This document shows, piece by piece, positions 1 through 8,505 of a stretch of 43,108 nucleotides of DNA. This stretch comes from Bacillota bacterium (GTDB lineage: Bacteria; Bacillota_E; JAJZYS01; JAJYTV01). The stretch lies in assembly GCA_021845645.1 (NCBI GenBank), contig JAJZVM010000028.1, forward strand, positions 1 to 43,108. The letters run 5' to 3'. The notes below the pieces were generated by a model. The model was not told the DNA's origin. It did no database searches and was given only the letters and a program-made list of their open reading frames with translations. The stretch's first letter is position 1; the number at the start of each line of letters is the position of its first letter. The position numbers and the translations under genes were made by a program.

Positions 1-212
1 AACAGATACCCGAGCAACATCATGCGGAACGCCACCGTCGGATCCACCGACGGCCGACCCCGATTGGCGCTGTAGCACCCTTCCGTCGCCGCGTAGATGG
101 CCTTCAGATCCAATACCGCCCGGATCCGTCGCAGCAGGTGATCCTGCGGCACCAGGTCCTCCAGCTGAATGTACTGGAACATCTGCCCCTGCCCGTCCGA
201 CTTCGAGAGCAC
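1..212 (-). CDS. IS1182-type transposase, N-terminal part (runs off window)
   Basis: Reading leftward from a GTG at 212, preceded by a GAGGTGG ribosome site, the frame stays open to the window edge. It encodes about 70 residues, including the segments LSKSDGQGQMFQYIQLEDL and VPQDHLLRRI and a later RGRPSVDPTVAFRMMLLGYL. This is the conserved N-terminal (DUF772-type) region of IS1182/IS5-like DDE transposases; the catalytic part lies outside the window. The end of the element must lie between 213 and about 287, because the neighbouring nucleotidyltransferase frame is cut there. Terminal repeats cannot be checked without the other end. Confidence 0.75.
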   Translation of the reverse strand, partial: MLSKSDGQGQMFQYIQLEDLVPQDHLLRRIRAVLDLKAIYAATEGCYSANRGRPSVDPTVAFRMMLLGYL

Positions 213-287
213 TACCCCCACCTCGGCCTACACCTTCGACACCCGCCGGCTTTATTCCTTGCTTTGCCACTACCTACCATTAGTTTT

Positions 288-536
288 TCACCGGTCTTCT
301 AGACCCAGAGCCGCTGCCACGCGGGCCTCGAGGTATACGGCATCGATGTTTCCTCGGAGCACGAGCCCAAGGTCGATGTCCGAATCTGGGCGACAGGCAC
401 CAAGACAGGAGCCAAAAAGATAGGCACCCGCAACGTCCGTGAAGGCAGGCAAGACCTTGCGGAGCCGTGTCTCCACATCCTCCAGGGACATGCGCACCAG
501 GTCGCGCACCCCACCACCCGCCCCACTCGCGTCCAT
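288..536 (-). pseudogene. Minimal nucleotidyltransferase (MNT) domain protein, truncated by the insertion sequence
   Basis: The 82 residues contain the nucleotidyltransferase signature GSCLG..RPDSDIDLGLV, with the GS pair and the D.D metal-binding pair seen in MNT antitoxins and kanamycin nucleotidyltransferase-like folds. Family members are usually 95-140 residues and carry a third acidic residue downstream. Here the frame stops at a TGA right where insertion-sequence DNA begins, so the C-terminal part is missing. MNT proteins are often the antitoxin of a HEPN toxin (they AMPylate it), but no HEPN gene is visible. No clear Shine-Dalgarno precedes the ATG at 536. Probably a relic. Confidence 0.6.
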
Positions 537-719
537 GGCAGCAATATAACACTGCCGTCATCGGGCGCCTGTTGGGGCACGTCGCCTCGTGCTGCAAACG
601 CCGGCCGGCTGCGGCGCCTGCCGGAAGCCGGCGCAAGTGTCCGTCGAAGGGCCGCCCCCGTAGGGCACCCCATGCCCTCGCGTACAGGACTCCGAGCCTG
701 GAGGTCACATCTTTTGGAG

Positions 720-1583
720 CTACGTCGCCGAGCGGCGTTCCTGGGCCGCGGGACCATCGGTCGGCCTGATGACGCGCAGTGCCGGCTTCGCCAGGCGCTC
801 GGAGCGCGACCACTGGAAGAAGGCCACGAGGAACGCCACGATGTACGCGGTGTGCATCAGGGTGAACATCACCGCCGCGCCGAGCTGCTGGTCTCCGAGC
901 TGCGTCAGGCCGAAGAGGCGCGGCGTGTGATCGTAGTAGGCGTAGATCGGGTGCGTCTGCAGCATGACCATCGCGAGCGGCGCGATCATCGGCAGCGTGT
1001 CGAGGAAGATGTAGAGGCAGCGCATGAGCGGCTTCAGGCGCGGCAGGCGGTCGGTCGGGCTCCAGACCGGCCACCACATGGCGATCGACGCCAGCAGCAG
1101 GAGCCCATGCACAAGGAAGTGGAGTCCCGCCTGCTCTTCGTAGAGGTTGTAGAAAGGCGGCCAGAGGCTGAGGCTGAAGACGGCGGCGAAGAAGCCGGCG
1201 CCCGCCACGGGCCGCGTGAAGAAGCGCATGACGGCGCGGAGGAAGCGATTGTCCAGCACGGGGTCGAGCAGCCAGGACGGCAAGGACACGATCAGGAGCG
1301 GCGCCGCCAGCATGGACTCCAGCGTATGCTGCAGCATGTGCGCCGTGAAGAGGTAGCCGTCGGCCAGCACGTCGAGCGGGCCGCCGAAGCTCACGTAGAC
1401 CGTGAGGATGGCGCCGAGGAACGTCCATACCTGCCATCTGGGCACCGGGCGCGACCCGCGGAAGTGGCGGCGGCCCGCCGGCGACACGGCCCAGAGGTAG
1501 GCCGCCGCGAACGGCAGCAGCGACAGGAAGACGTAGGGCTCGAGCCACTGCACGAGGCTCAGACGGAGCAGGCTCTCAGGCAT
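720..1583 (-). CDS. ctaG: CtaG, caa3-type cytochrome c oxidase assembly factor
   Basis: This 287-residue polytopic protein has about seven hydrophobic segments and matches the caa3_CtaG (DUF1404) family by its pattern: the HMLQHTLESMLAAPLL stretch near residue 82, the later H.LVHGLLLL helix, and a histidine-bearing helix near MHTAYIVAF. In Bacillus-like systems such proteins help form the copper site of caa3 oxidase in the cytoplasmic membrane. The ATG at 1583 follows GGAGGAGGGG by a good distance. It lies 27 bp downstream of the SCO gene on the same strand, so the two probably form an oxidase-assembly operon. No oxidase subunit genes are in the window. Confidence 0.88.
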   Translation of the reverse strand: MPESLLRLSLVQWLEPYVFLSLLPFAAAYLWAVSPAGRRHFRGSRPVPRWQVWTFLGAILTVYVSFGGPLDVLADGYLFTAHMLQHTLESMLAAPLLIVSLPSWLLDPVLDNRFLRAVMRFFTRPVAGAGFFAAVFSLSLWPPFYNLYEEQAGLHFLVHGLLLLASIAMWWPVWSPTDRLPRLKPLMRCLYIFLDTLPMIAPLAMVMLQTHPIYAYYDHTPRLFGLTQLGDQQLGAAVMFTLMHTAYIVAFLVAFFQWSRSERLAKPALRVIRPTDGPAAQERRSAT

Positions 1584-1610
1584 CCGGGCCCCTCCTCCAC
1601 TGCAGGGACA

Positions 1611-2711
1611 TCAGGAACCTGCCTGCCGGGCCGCCTGCAGGAGTGCTGCGGGCGGGAGCCAGCCGTCGTGGGACCAGACCACCTTGCCGGCAACGTTCGT
1701 CAGCGCGTACCAGGGAATGTCCTGCGCGCCGTAGCCGTCGGCCAGCCGCCCCTCCAGGTCGACGGCGAGCGGCAGACCCTGCGCGCCGGACAGCGAGGCG
1801 AGCAGCCGCGGCAGGGCCATCGGCGTTGCCTCCGCGTCGCGCACGTCGACGAGCACGAGCGGCGGTAGGCCCCGCGCCTTGGCCCCCGCCTCGTACCCGG
1901 CCAGGAGCGGCAGCTGCTGCGCGGCCCCAGGGGCCCAGGCGTCGAGGAAGAGGTAGAGGCGCGGATGCCCCGGACCCACCACGAGCCGTCCGCCCGAGGC
2001 GAGCGGCACCTCCAGGCGCCGCCTCGGCGACATCGCGGCCACGTCGCCCGAGGGAGGCGCCACCCGCACATGCCCGGGCAGGAGCGACGCGACCTCCTTC
2101 GCCAGCACGTACGCCTCCTGTCCTACGCCCGCGTACTGCGACGCCGTCAGGTAGATCCGCCGCTCGCGTCCTTGACGGTCGATGACGTAGAGGGCTGGCG
2201 TATGGTCGATCATGCCGCGGTCGATCTGCACGGCGATGCCGTAGTCCGCCCACACCTTCTCGAGAGCCGGGCGGGAGCCTGTGAGGAAGTGCCAGCTGCG
2301 TGGCATGCCGTGCTGCTCCGAGTAGGCGAGGACGTCCTGGACGCGGTTGTGCAGAGGGTTCGCGTCGACGCCGAGGAGCACCACCCGGGCGGCCGCGGGT
2401 CCCAGCAGGTGCAGGGCCATGGTCATCGACTGCGTCGTGAGGGGGCAGATCGTCGTGCACTCGTCGTCGACGAAGGCCAGCACGACCACCTTGCCTCGCC
2501 ACTGCGAGAGGCTCTCCGTGCGACCGAACTGGTCCTCCAGGGTGAAATCGGGGGCAGGCCGGCCACCGAGGTTTGCACCACGGTCGACGAACGCGGCGAG
2601 ATGCGGCGCGGGCGACGAAGCCGCGCTTTTTGCCCGCAGGGCCACGAACGCCAGGGCCAGCGCGGCGACCGCCAAGGCCGTGGCGAACAGGACGACCAAG
2701 CTCCTGCGCAT
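1611..2711 (-). CDS. SCO1/SenC-type copper protein with a second, degenerate thioredoxin domain
   Basis: The 366-residue protein starts with a signal-anchor helix (about residues 5-25). A SCO-type thioredoxin fold follows, with the copper ligands CTTIC (C85, C89) and H170 in DHTPALYV. SCO proteins deliver copper to the CuA site of cytochrome oxidase outside the membrane, which fits with ctaG just downstream. After the usual SCO length a second thioredoxin-like domain begins (about residue 235). Its active-site position reads WAPGAAQ (259-265) instead of W-C-x-x-C, so it should lack redox activity. This two-domain layout is larger than the usual 170-220-residue SCO. The ATG at 2711 is preceded by a G-rich ribosome site. 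Confidence 0.85.
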   Translation of the reverse strand: MRRSLVVLFATALAVAALALAFVALRAKSAASSPAPHLAAFVDRGANLGGRPAPDFTLEDQFGRTESLSQWRGKVVVLAFVDDECTTICPLTTQSMTMALHLLGPAAARVVLLGVDANPLHNRVQDVLAYSEQHGMPRSWHFLTGSRPALEKVWADYGIAVQIDRGMIDHTPALYVIDRQGRERRIYLTASQYAGVGQEAYVLAKEVASLLPGHVRVAPPSGDVAAMSPRRRLEVPLASGGRLVVGPGHPRLYLFLDAWAPGAAQQLPLLAGYEAGAKARGLPPLVLVDVRDAEATPMALPRLLASLSGAQGLPLAVDLEGRLADGYGAQDIPWYALTNVAGKVVWSHDGWLPPAALLQAARQAGS

Positions 2712-2744
2712 GCAATCCCCCCGCGCAAACGTCCGGTGTCGCCG

Positions 2745-2803
2745 ATTATAGCAAAGAAGGTCCGAACGGATAGGTCATACGGACCCATTTTGGCCGTTCG
2801 GAC
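2745..2803 (-). promoter_or_regulatory. Promoter region of the SCO-ctaG operon with inverted repeat
   Basis: On the minus strand a perfect TATAAT (2750-2745) lies about 34 bp upstream of the SCO start. The hexamer expected at -35 (CTATCC) is poor. A perfect 10-bp inverted repeat, GTCCGAACGG (2760-2769) and CCGTTCGGAC (2794-2803), covers this position, as expected for an activator or repressor site. Similar words occur upstream of the globin chemoreceptor gene near 5861-5923. Regulator unknown. Confidence 0.5.
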
Positions 2804-2906
2804 ATGCTCTATTTTGGCCAACAGGCCCTGAACTTGCCACGCGGCCGGCGGTCGCCGTCTCCGGACAAGGCAGGGGCCACGCGCCGGCTGGGCACCGGCT
2901 GCGATG

Positions 2907-3173
2907 CTACCGCCCGCCGACGTCCTCCGGCTCCGCAGGACCCTCGGACCAGTCGCGCATCAGCGACGCCAGCGCGTCGAAGTTGCCCATGCCGCTTCCG
3001 GGCGGCACCTGCGCCAGATCGGGCAGCGCGTGGAGGACGTCCCAGAGCGGTTTGCCTATTTCCGGCGCCTCACGGGCAAGCCACTCGACGTCATGCAACA
3101 CGCGCGCCAGCACGTCGCGCACCGGACCCTCCGCCTTGATCAGCCGCCCGCCCGGAATGACCTTGCGGCGCAT
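2907..3173 (-). CDS. Hypothetical small soluble protein
   Basis: An 88-residue product starts at an ATG preceded by GGGGGAGG six bases upstream. The protein is acidic at the C-terminus and has no membrane segment or signal peptide. It begins MRRKVIPGGRLIKAEGPV and ends in an EPEDVGGR tail. I do not recognise a family. It lies 52 bp downstream of the EAL-PAS gene on the same strand and may be co-transcribed with it. The strong ribosome site is the main reason to accept it; no function is proposed. Confidence 0.5.
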   Translation of the reverse strand: MRRKVIPGGRLIKAEGPVRDVLARVLHDVEWLAREAPEIGKPLWDVLHALPDLAQVPPGSGMGNFDALASLMRDWSEGPAEPEDVGGR

Positions 3174-3225
3174 GGCGACCTCCCCCAGATCTCCCCGTGC
3201 CGCTGCGCCGCGAACGCTGCCAGGT

Positions 3226-4353
3226 TCAAACGCCCGACTGCCGGAACTCGGCCTCTGCGACCGCCTGCGTGGAACGCGAGGGAGCGAACTTCTCGATGGC
3301 CCCGACGACCGTCCCCAGGCGATCCCGCACCGGCTCCACGCGCGTCGCGATCCATCGCCGCTCGCCGCTCGCCGTCCGCATGGACACGATCGCGGCGTGC
3401 GGCTCACCGCTCCGCATCGTCTCGACGAGCGGGCAGGCGAAGAAGCAGAGACGGACGCCTGACGCATCGCGGTGATCGAGCCCGCTCAGCCAGCAGGTCT
3501 TGCCGACGACGCCCTCCCTGCCCGAGAGCGCGGTCGCCTCGCCGCTCCAATGCGTGATGCGCCGGTGGCGGTCGACGGCGTACGCCGCGCCCGCGTTCGG
3601 CATCGCCGCGGCGAGGAGCCGCTTCACCTCGTCCTCCGGGACCTGGGACGTATCGAGGATCTTCGCGGGAGCAGGCGTCGGCGCGGGCTTCCCGAGCAGA
3701 AAGCCCTGCCCGTACGACACGCCCATCGCCTCGAGCTCGGACCGCTCCGCGTCGGTTTCGATTCCCTCCGCGATCACGGAGATGTCGAGCGCCGAGGCGA
3801 CGCGCACGATCGAAAGGATGATGGCCTGGCGCCACGCGTCCTTGTCGATCCCCACCACGAGCTGGCGGTCGATCTTCAGGACGTCGGGCCGCACCGCGAG
3901 CAGGGCCGTGTGGCCGGCGTAGCCGCTGCCGAAGTCGTCGAGGGCGATGCGATAGCCCTGGGCGCGCCATGCCGCGATCTGCGCCTGGAGCGCCTCGGGC
4001 TGGTCAAAGAGCGGCGAGTGCTCGGAGATCTCGAGGATGGTGCGCTCCACGGGCCATGGCTCGCCTTGGGGAGCGACGGGCATGCCGAGATAGCGCGGGT
4101 CGGTGTTGATGAAGAGCGTGCTTTCGCCCGGCAGCGCGCGCGCCGCGCTGCGCATCGCCGTGCCGCGCATCTTCTCCTCGAGCGCCTGCTCGCCGTGTTG
4201 CAGCCGCGCCAGCTCGAAGAGCGCCGGCGCGCTCTCCCACGGCGACCCTTGCGGCCCGCGCGACAGGGCCTCGTAGCCCCATACCGCGCCGGACCGCAGG
4301 TCGTAGATCGGCTGCCAGACGGTTCGGATTTCACACAGAGACTCCTGCCACAC
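3226..4353 (-). CDS. EAL-domain c-di-GMP phosphodiesterase with C-terminal cysteine-bearing PAS domain
   Basis: The N-terminal domain (about residues 10-230 of 375) carries an EAL domain with its catalytic set in place: E28 in YEALSRG, N83 in FINTDP, EISE at 108-111, DDFG at 139-142, K160 in LKID, E196 in AEGIET and the GQGFLLGKP loop at 215-223. It should hydrolyse c-di-GMP to pGpG. Residues 250-360 form a PAS domain with C287 and H294 in TCWLSGLDHRD, plus C303 and C307 in RLCFFACPL. The 878-residue GGDEF protein at 31,192-33,828 has the same EAL-PAS core, co-linear from the first residue, which supports the GTG start at 4353 behind GAGGTGAGG. No membrane segment is present, so the enzyme is cytosolic; the PAS ligand is unknown. 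Confidence 0.88.
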   Translation of the reverse strand: MWQESLCEIRTVWQPIYDLRSGAVWGYEALSRGPQGSPWESAPALFELARLQHGEQALEEKMRGTAMRSAARALPGESTLFINTDPRYLGMPVAPQGEPWPVERTILEISEHSPLFDQPEALQAQIAAWRAQGYRIALDDFGSGYAGHTALLAVRPDVLKIDRQLVVGIDKDAWRQAIILSIVRVASALDISVIAEGIETDAERSELEAMGVSYGQGFLLGKPAPTPAPAKILDTSQVPEDEVKRLLAAAMPNAGAAYAVDRHRRITHWSGEATALSGREGVVGKTCWLSGLDHRDASGVRLCFFACPLVETMRSGEPHAAIVSMRTASGERRWIATRVEPVRDRLGTVVGAIEKFAPSRSTQAVAEAEFRQSGV

Positions 4354-4439
4354 CTCTCGACCTCACCTCGCCTGCGATGCGAGATCCCCCGGATCCCCGA
4401 TATCTAGCGCCGGCCCGGACCCCTCCATAGCAGGAGGCG

Positions 4440-5768
4440 TCAGCGGCGGATCATCCCGCCGAGCTGCTGGGTGAGCTGCGCGAGCTGCATGGCGGACGAC
4501 GCCACCTCGCCAGCGGCGATGCGCACCTGCTCGCCGGAGTTCGCGACCTGCTCCATCATGGCCACGACGATGTCGGTCACGGACTTCGCGGTCTGCGCCC
4601 GCTCCGCGATGTCGCGGAAGCGGCCCGCAGGCTGCGCCAGGAGCCCGACATTCTCTTCGACCGCCCGCGCCGCGTCGCTCACCGACGCCGACAGAGCCTC
4701 GGTGGCCTGCGCCGACTGCGAGAGGCGCTTCTGCGCATCTGACGCCGAGGACTTCGAGCGGTCGGCGAGGCGGCGCACCTCCTGCGCGACGACGGCGAAG
4801 CCCCTGCCCGCCTCCCCGGCCCGGGCGGCTTCGATGGCCGCGTTGAGCGACAAGAGGTTGGTCTGCGCGGCGATCTCGCCGATCGTCTGCACGGCGCTCA
4901 CGACGAACTGGGACTGCGCCGCCATCTCCTGCGCCGCCGTCTCCACGCTGCGGATCGCCTCCATCGCGTGCCCACTGCCGACGGTGACCCCTTCGACCTC
5001 GGTCGTGCCCGAGGCGGTCGCGGCGACCACCGCCTCCATCTCCCGCGTAATCCTCAGGCTCTCGCCTGCCAGCCGCCTGAGCGTCTCGGCAGACTCCGAC
5101 GCGGCGGCGCTCGTCTGCTCGGACATGGCGGAGAGGCTCTCCGCGAGCTGCTGCAAGGTGCCTTGCATGGACGCCAGCTTGCCGGCCGTCTCGAGATCAT
5201 AGACCAGGATGACGAGGATCATGTCGAGCGTCAGCCGCTTGGCGACGGCGCCTCTCACCTGTTCCCGCAGGGCGGGATCGGGTGTCGTCTCGTCGACGAT
5301 GGCCCAGGCGGTCTCCCAAAGCAGGCGGTAGGCCCCGAGGTACCAGTCGGTCGAGAGACCGATGCGCGCATGCATCATACCGATGCGGGAAATCCGCTCG
5401 CGCGCAGCCTCGAGACGGGGATCCTCGCCCATCTGGCGCGCATACTGGGCCAAGGTGCCGTGCAGGCGCTCGTAGCTCGAGTGCTCGCGCACCAGCCGGT
5501 CCAGTTCGGGCACGGCCTGCACCCGCTCGTAGAACGGTCCTGGCACGCGCTGAGCCAACAGCTGCCACGGGAAGCCGGCACAGATCGCCTGATCCTCGTC
5601 CCGAAAGTTCACGAACTCGATCACACGCCGCCAGGCCGCCGTCTCCAGCTGCATCCACGCTTCCTCCCCGATGTCCGGCACAGGTTCAGGGACCACTGCG
5701 GTTTCGCACGCGAAAGGATCGCGCCTGCGCATCACACGTCCGGTCTTGTCCAAGCCTAGGCAGGTCAT
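4440..5768 (-). CDS. Globin-coupled (HemAT-like) methyl-accepting chemoreceptor
   Basis: The 442-residue soluble receptor has no membrane helix. Residues 40-195 match the sensor-globin (protoglobin) fold, with the proximal haem histidine H133 in [18 protein letters not shown] and a tyrosine (Y80, GPFYERV) where HemAT uses its distal tyrosine. Residues 205-442 form a chemoreceptor signalling hairpin whose tip reads [20 protein letters not shown]. HemAT proteins bind O2 at the haem and direct aerotaxis through CheA/CheW. The ATG at 5768 follows GGTGGGG; a second in-frame ATG lies at codon 13. Its neighbours, a c-di-GMP phosphodiesterase and oxidase assembly genes, fit an oxygen-responsive role, but this is inference. 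Confidence 0.9.
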   Translation of the reverse strand: MTCLGLDKTGRVMRRRDPFACETAVVPEPVPDIGEEAWMQLETAAWRRVIEFVNFRDEDQAICAGFPWQLLAQRVPGPFYERVQAVPELDRLVREHSSYERLHGTLAQYARQMGEDPRLEAARERISRIGMMHARIGLSTDWYLGAYRLLWETAWAIVDETTPDPALREQVRGAVAKRLTLDMILVILVYDLETAGKLASMQGTLQQLAESLSAMSEQTSAAASESAETLRRLAGESLRITREMEAVVAATASGTTEVEGVTVGSGHAMEAIRSVETAAQEMAAQSQFVVSAVQTIGEIAAQTNLLSLNAAIEAARAGEAGRGFAVVAQEVRRLADRSKSSASDAQKRLSQSAQATEALSASVSDAARAVEENVGLLAQPAGRFRDIAERAQTAKSVTDIVVAMMEQVANSGEQVRIAAGEVASSAMQLAQLTQQLGGMIRR

Positions 5769-5783
5769 GCCCCACCGGTTGCA

Positions 5784-5832
5784 GTGCGCTCTATCCTTTT
5801 TAAGCTAAGTCAGTATAATTTTCAGAGCGCAC
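5784..5832 (-). promoter_or_regulatory. Putative promoter/operator of the globin chemoreceptor
   Basis: An AT-rich island in GC-rich surroundings is bounded by perfect 9-bp inverted arms, GTGCGCTCT (5784-5792) and AGAGCGCAC (5824-5832). Between them the minus strand carries TATACT (5817-5812), a fair -10 box, about 44 bp before the start. The -35 position (ATCCAG) is poor. Further upstream (5861-5923) are CCATACGGTCC and TGGCCGTTTGGCC, resembling words at the SCO promoter. Regulator unknown. Confidence 0.4.
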
Positions 5833-5942
5833 CTCTGGATCTCCTGCACCTACGTACCCGCCATACGGTCCTGATATTTATCCATCTGGTCCTGTCCGTT
5901 TGGCACACTGTGGCCGTTTGGCCCCGGCCGGCTCGCGCGGTC

Positions 5943-6650
5943 TCATCCCAGCACGAGCGCGGAGCTCTCGCGGTCAAAGGCGATGCATGCCTTGCCCAGG
6001 GCCATCTGCGCCCCAAGCTCCTCCCTGACCCGCAGGCGCTCCTCGTAGGCACGTGCGGGCTCCTCCCTGCGCAGGCGCTGGTAGTCGCGCGGCACCAGGA
6101 CCCGCGCCCCGTCCGGCCTTGGCCGCTCGCCGCGCTCCGCCGCGAGCACGCGCGGGCTCTCGAGCTGCCAGTCGGCCATCAGGCGGTCCGAAGGCAGTCC
6201 CTGGTTCAACTTGTCTTCCATCGGGCCGTAGCAGTCGACGATGTAGTCCCTGGCCACGGCCCCGAGCAGGTTCAAATTGAGGTGCGCGTTGCGCGCCTCC
6301 AGAGGATCGAACGTCCATGTGATGCGGTGAAAGCCGTGCCTGAGGGCCCACGCCCGCTGCTGCCACTTGAGCATGCGGCCGATGCCCCGTCCGCCGTATT
6401 CCGGCAGGGTCGCGAGCATGTGCGAGGCGATCCACGGTTCCTGCCCCTGCACCACGGCCGGGAAGCCGTAGGCGAACGAGACGAGCCGATCGCCGTCGAA
6501 CGCGCCGAGCACGTGGCCGCCCGTCTTCACGGAGATCACGAGCTGGTTCGCAGGCGTCGCGTCGTTCGGGCCCCAGATCTCGAACTGCAGCCGCACCGCC
6601 TCGGCGAGCTCCTGGGGCGTGCGCAGCTCCCGTACCTCGATCGTCGCCAA
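5943..6650 (-). CDS. GNAT-type acetyltransferase (COG3375-like)
   Basis: The 235-residue protein begins with MATIEVRELRTPQELAEAV and has a GNAT core. Its acetyl-CoA loop is EYGGRGIGRMLKWQQRAWA (about residues 84-102). The later stretch YIVDCYGPMEDKLNQGLPSD (about residues 136-155) is typical of the COG3375 group of predicted acetyltransferases, whose substrate is not established. It is cytosolic. It sits between the chemoreceptor and the DUF2231 gene on the same strand, with 50 bp to the latter. The substrate cannot be inferred from context. Confidence 0.75.
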   Translation of the reverse strand: MATIEVRELRTPQELAEAVRLQFEIWGPNDATPANQLVISVKTGGHVLGAFDGDRLVSFAYGFPAVVQGQEPWIASHMLATLPEYGGRGIGRMLKWQQRAWALRHGFHRITWTFDPLEARNAHLNLNLLGAVARDYIVDCYGPMEDKLNQGLPSDRLMADWQLESPRVLAAERGERPRPDGARVLVPRDYQRLRREEPARAYEERLRVREELGAQMALGKACIAFDRESSALVLG

Positions 6651-6701
6651 GCGGAAGTCCCCCCAGTCTGGTGAGACTTCGCCGCCGCCGGCCGTTTCTC
6701 C

Positions 6702-7139
6702 TTACGGCACGCCGACGCCGTGGTCGTAGACGAGGCTGCCGCCCAGGAACCCCGTGTAGCTGATGAGCGCGACGCCCAGCAGCACCACGAGGTAGTAGAG
6801 CAGGGCAGCGGGCGCTCTAGGCACGGACTTGCGCAGGGCGAGCACGGTGCGCCAGAGCCACGCGACGCCGAATGTGAAGACCGAGAGCTCCGCGAAGTTC
6901 TTGTGCGTCGAGAGGATGTGCAGGCTGGCTGGGGAGATGTGGCTCACGACATAGCTCTCGGAGATCGCCCCCGCGATGCCCGCCGCGACGCCTGCGACCA
7001 TCGACAGGGTGAGGAGGAGGTAGCCCGCGCGGGCGAGCCAGTCCTTGTGGAACGCGAAGTAGAGGCCCTCGAACAATGCGGTCAGGTAGAAGAGGGTGAT
7101 CGGGAAGTGGACGATCATCGGGTGGAGCGTCCTGAGCAC
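6702..7139 (-). CDS. DUF2231-family integral membrane protein
   Basis: The 145-residue protein has four hydrophobic segments and the two hallmarks of the family: LHPMIVHFPITLFYL at the N-terminus, and TGFLGGSLVYDHGVGV at the C-terminus. The paired histidines in these motifs suggest a metal or haem ligand role, but the function is not established. The start at 7139 uses ATG. A 15-bp palindrome lies 19 bp upstream and may control it. Confidence 0.85.
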   Translation of the reverse strand: MLRTLHPMIVHFPITLFYLTALFEGLYFAFHKDWLARAGYLLLTLSMVAGVAAGIAGAISESYVVSHISPASLHILSTHKNFAELSVFTFGVAWLWRTVLALRKSVPRAPAALLYYLVVLLGVALISYTGFLGGSLVYDHGVGVP

Positions 7140-7157
7140 GGTCGGCCTCCTCGCAGG

Positions 7158-7172
7158 TCGTGTCTGACACGA
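7158..7172. promoter_or_regulatory. Perfect palindrome upstream of the DUF2231 gene
   Basis: TCGTGTCTGACACGA is a perfect 7-bp inverted repeat around one central base, 19 bp upstream of the DUF2231 start. Position and symmetry fit a dimeric repressor operator. No matching regulator gene is adjacent. Confidence 0.35.
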
Positions 7173-7645
7173 GCCTAGCAGCGGATTCTGAGGCTACCCC
7201 TAAGGTTTGTGTGCGCTCGGGGGACTGCCGCCGCCCGGACACGCGATCCAGCCGAGCCGATCGCCGCCATGACGACGGCAAATGGGACCCAAACTCGCCG
7301 CGCGCACGAGGCCCTCATGCGCGACGGGCTCGAGGAATTCCTGCGTCTGGCACTCATCCACTGGCTCACCTCCCAGGGCATGCCGACAGGTCATTGCGGT
7401 TGCCCTGCAGATCAGCCGCAACAAGGTGAAGTCCAGTCCGCAACGTGCTGCACAAGTCGGGATGCGCGAATCGCCGCGAACCGCGCGGCAAAGGCTAGAG
7501 CACCCGTCGACTGAAGTGTTCCCCACCGCCCGGCAGAGGTCTCCTGCACCACGGGCCTGGTTACGTCTGGGGACCTTGCGCGTCCAACCCCATGTCGCCT
7601 GCTGCCTTCACCAGGGCCCTATCCCACGCCATGAAGCGCACTGCC
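7173..7645 (+). other. Non-coding stretch with a possible decayed helix-turn-helix gene
   Basis: No convincing intact gene lies here. From an ATG at 7269 the plus strand reads EALMRDGLEEFLRLALIHWL, then after a one-base frame change RQVIAVALQISRNKV, which looks like a helix-turn-helix. No ribosome site precedes the ATG, and stops follow in all frames. It may be a relic of a DNA-binding protein or transposase. The region immediately downstream of the RIO kinase (7515-7645) shows nothing further. Confidence 0.25.
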
Positions 7646-8386
7646 TCAAAGCCTGCCCGTCTCGTAGAGGCGCCAGACCTGCCGCGCCCACCCCTCGCCA
7701 TCGTCCGGAATGCCGTACCGGGCGAAGTGGCGCGTCAGGTTCGTCACGTCGCGCCGGAAGAGACGCTCCGCCTCCGGGTGAACCGCCGCGTCCACCGCCT
7801 GCGGCACGTCGATGATGTACGGGCTGCCTTCGTGGACGAGCACGTTGTAGGCCGAAAGGTCGCCGTGGATCAAACCCTCTTTAAGACAGCGCTCGACGGC
7901 GTCGAGGAGCCCCTCGCGCATCGACTCCGCCTCGCCCCTGGTGAGATCCGTCGCAACGAGCCTTGGCGCAGGGGCCTCGATATCCCCGAGGTATTGCATC
8001 AGCACGGCTCCCCTGGTGCAGGCGAGCACCTTGGGCACCGGCACGCCGCACGCCCTCAGGCGGCGCAGCACATCGAACTCGCGCCGCACCCAGATCTCCG
8101 AGAGAAGTTCCTTGCCGGCCGCCGAGCGCCGCTCGACGGCACGGGTGACGCTGCTTCGGCGCGCGCGGCCCCGCCGCAGGCTCGCGCGCCCCTCGAGGTA
8201 TGTCTCCTCGGCGCGGAAACCCCGCTCCGCGCGGGGCCGGTAGACCTTGGCCGCGAGAAGGTCGTGGCCGGTGGCCGGATGCGCCTGGCAGACGAAGACC
8301 TGCGCCTCCTTGCCGGACTTGAGCGGTCCGAGCACGTCCGTGATCAAATCACGGGCCAAGAATTCCGCGATGTCATCTTCGAAAAT
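7646..8386 (-). CDS. RIO1-type atypical serine kinase
   Basis: Bacterial RIO kinase with the expected landmarks: a modified P-loop PLKSGKEAQVF, the catalytic lysine in LLAAKVYR (about residue 47), the catalytic loop HGDLSAYN (H174, D176, N181 from the start proposed here) and the metal motif IIDVPQAV (D193). RIO enzymes act as ATPases or kinases; bacterial targets are largely unknown. The frame contains a TTG at 8359, but family-like sequence (FEDDIAEFLARDLITDV) continues upstream of it. No ATG, GTG or TTG serves that extension; an ATT at 8386 lies seven bases after a perfect GGAGGG. I therefore propose a rare ATT start. The alternative is the TTG, giving 237 residues. Confidence 0.8.
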   Translation of the reverse strand: MFEDDIAEFLARDLITDVLGPLKSGKEAQVFVCQAHPATGHDLLAAKVYRPRAERGFRAEETYLEGRASLRRGRARRSSVTRAVERRSAAGKELLSEIWVRREFDVLRRLRACGVPVPKVLACTRGAVLMQYLGDIEAPAPRLVATDLTRGEAESMREGLLDAVERCLKEGLIHGDLSAYNVLVHEGSPYIIDVPQAVDAAVHPEAERLFRRDVTNLTRHFARYGIPDDGEGWARQVWRLYETGRL

Positions 8387-8457
8387 GGGCGATCCCTCCG
8401 ACGGATAGGATTGGGGGCAAGGGCCCGAGCGTCGGCCGCAGCCGGCACACGGGCATC

Positions 8458-8486
8458 AAAAAGCCGCAGGCACGCCGGCCTGCGGC
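8458..8486 (-). terminator. Rho-independent terminator of the decayed toxin-antitoxin operon
   Basis: On the minus strand GCCGCAGGC pairs with GCCTGCGGC (arms at 8486-8478 and 8471-8463, loop of six), followed directly by TTTTT (8462-8458). It closes the minus-strand operon that begins at the antitoxin gene. Confidence 0.75.
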
Positions 8487-8505
8487 ACTAAGCCCCCAAC
8501 CCTTC

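Noticed and set aside
672..1868. Long plus-strand frame antisense to ctaG, and similar long antisense frames over most other genes
   Set aside because: High GC keeps opposite frames open. These have arginine/alanine-rich low-complexity translations, no ribosome sites and no family pattern, while the other strand carries clear proteins.
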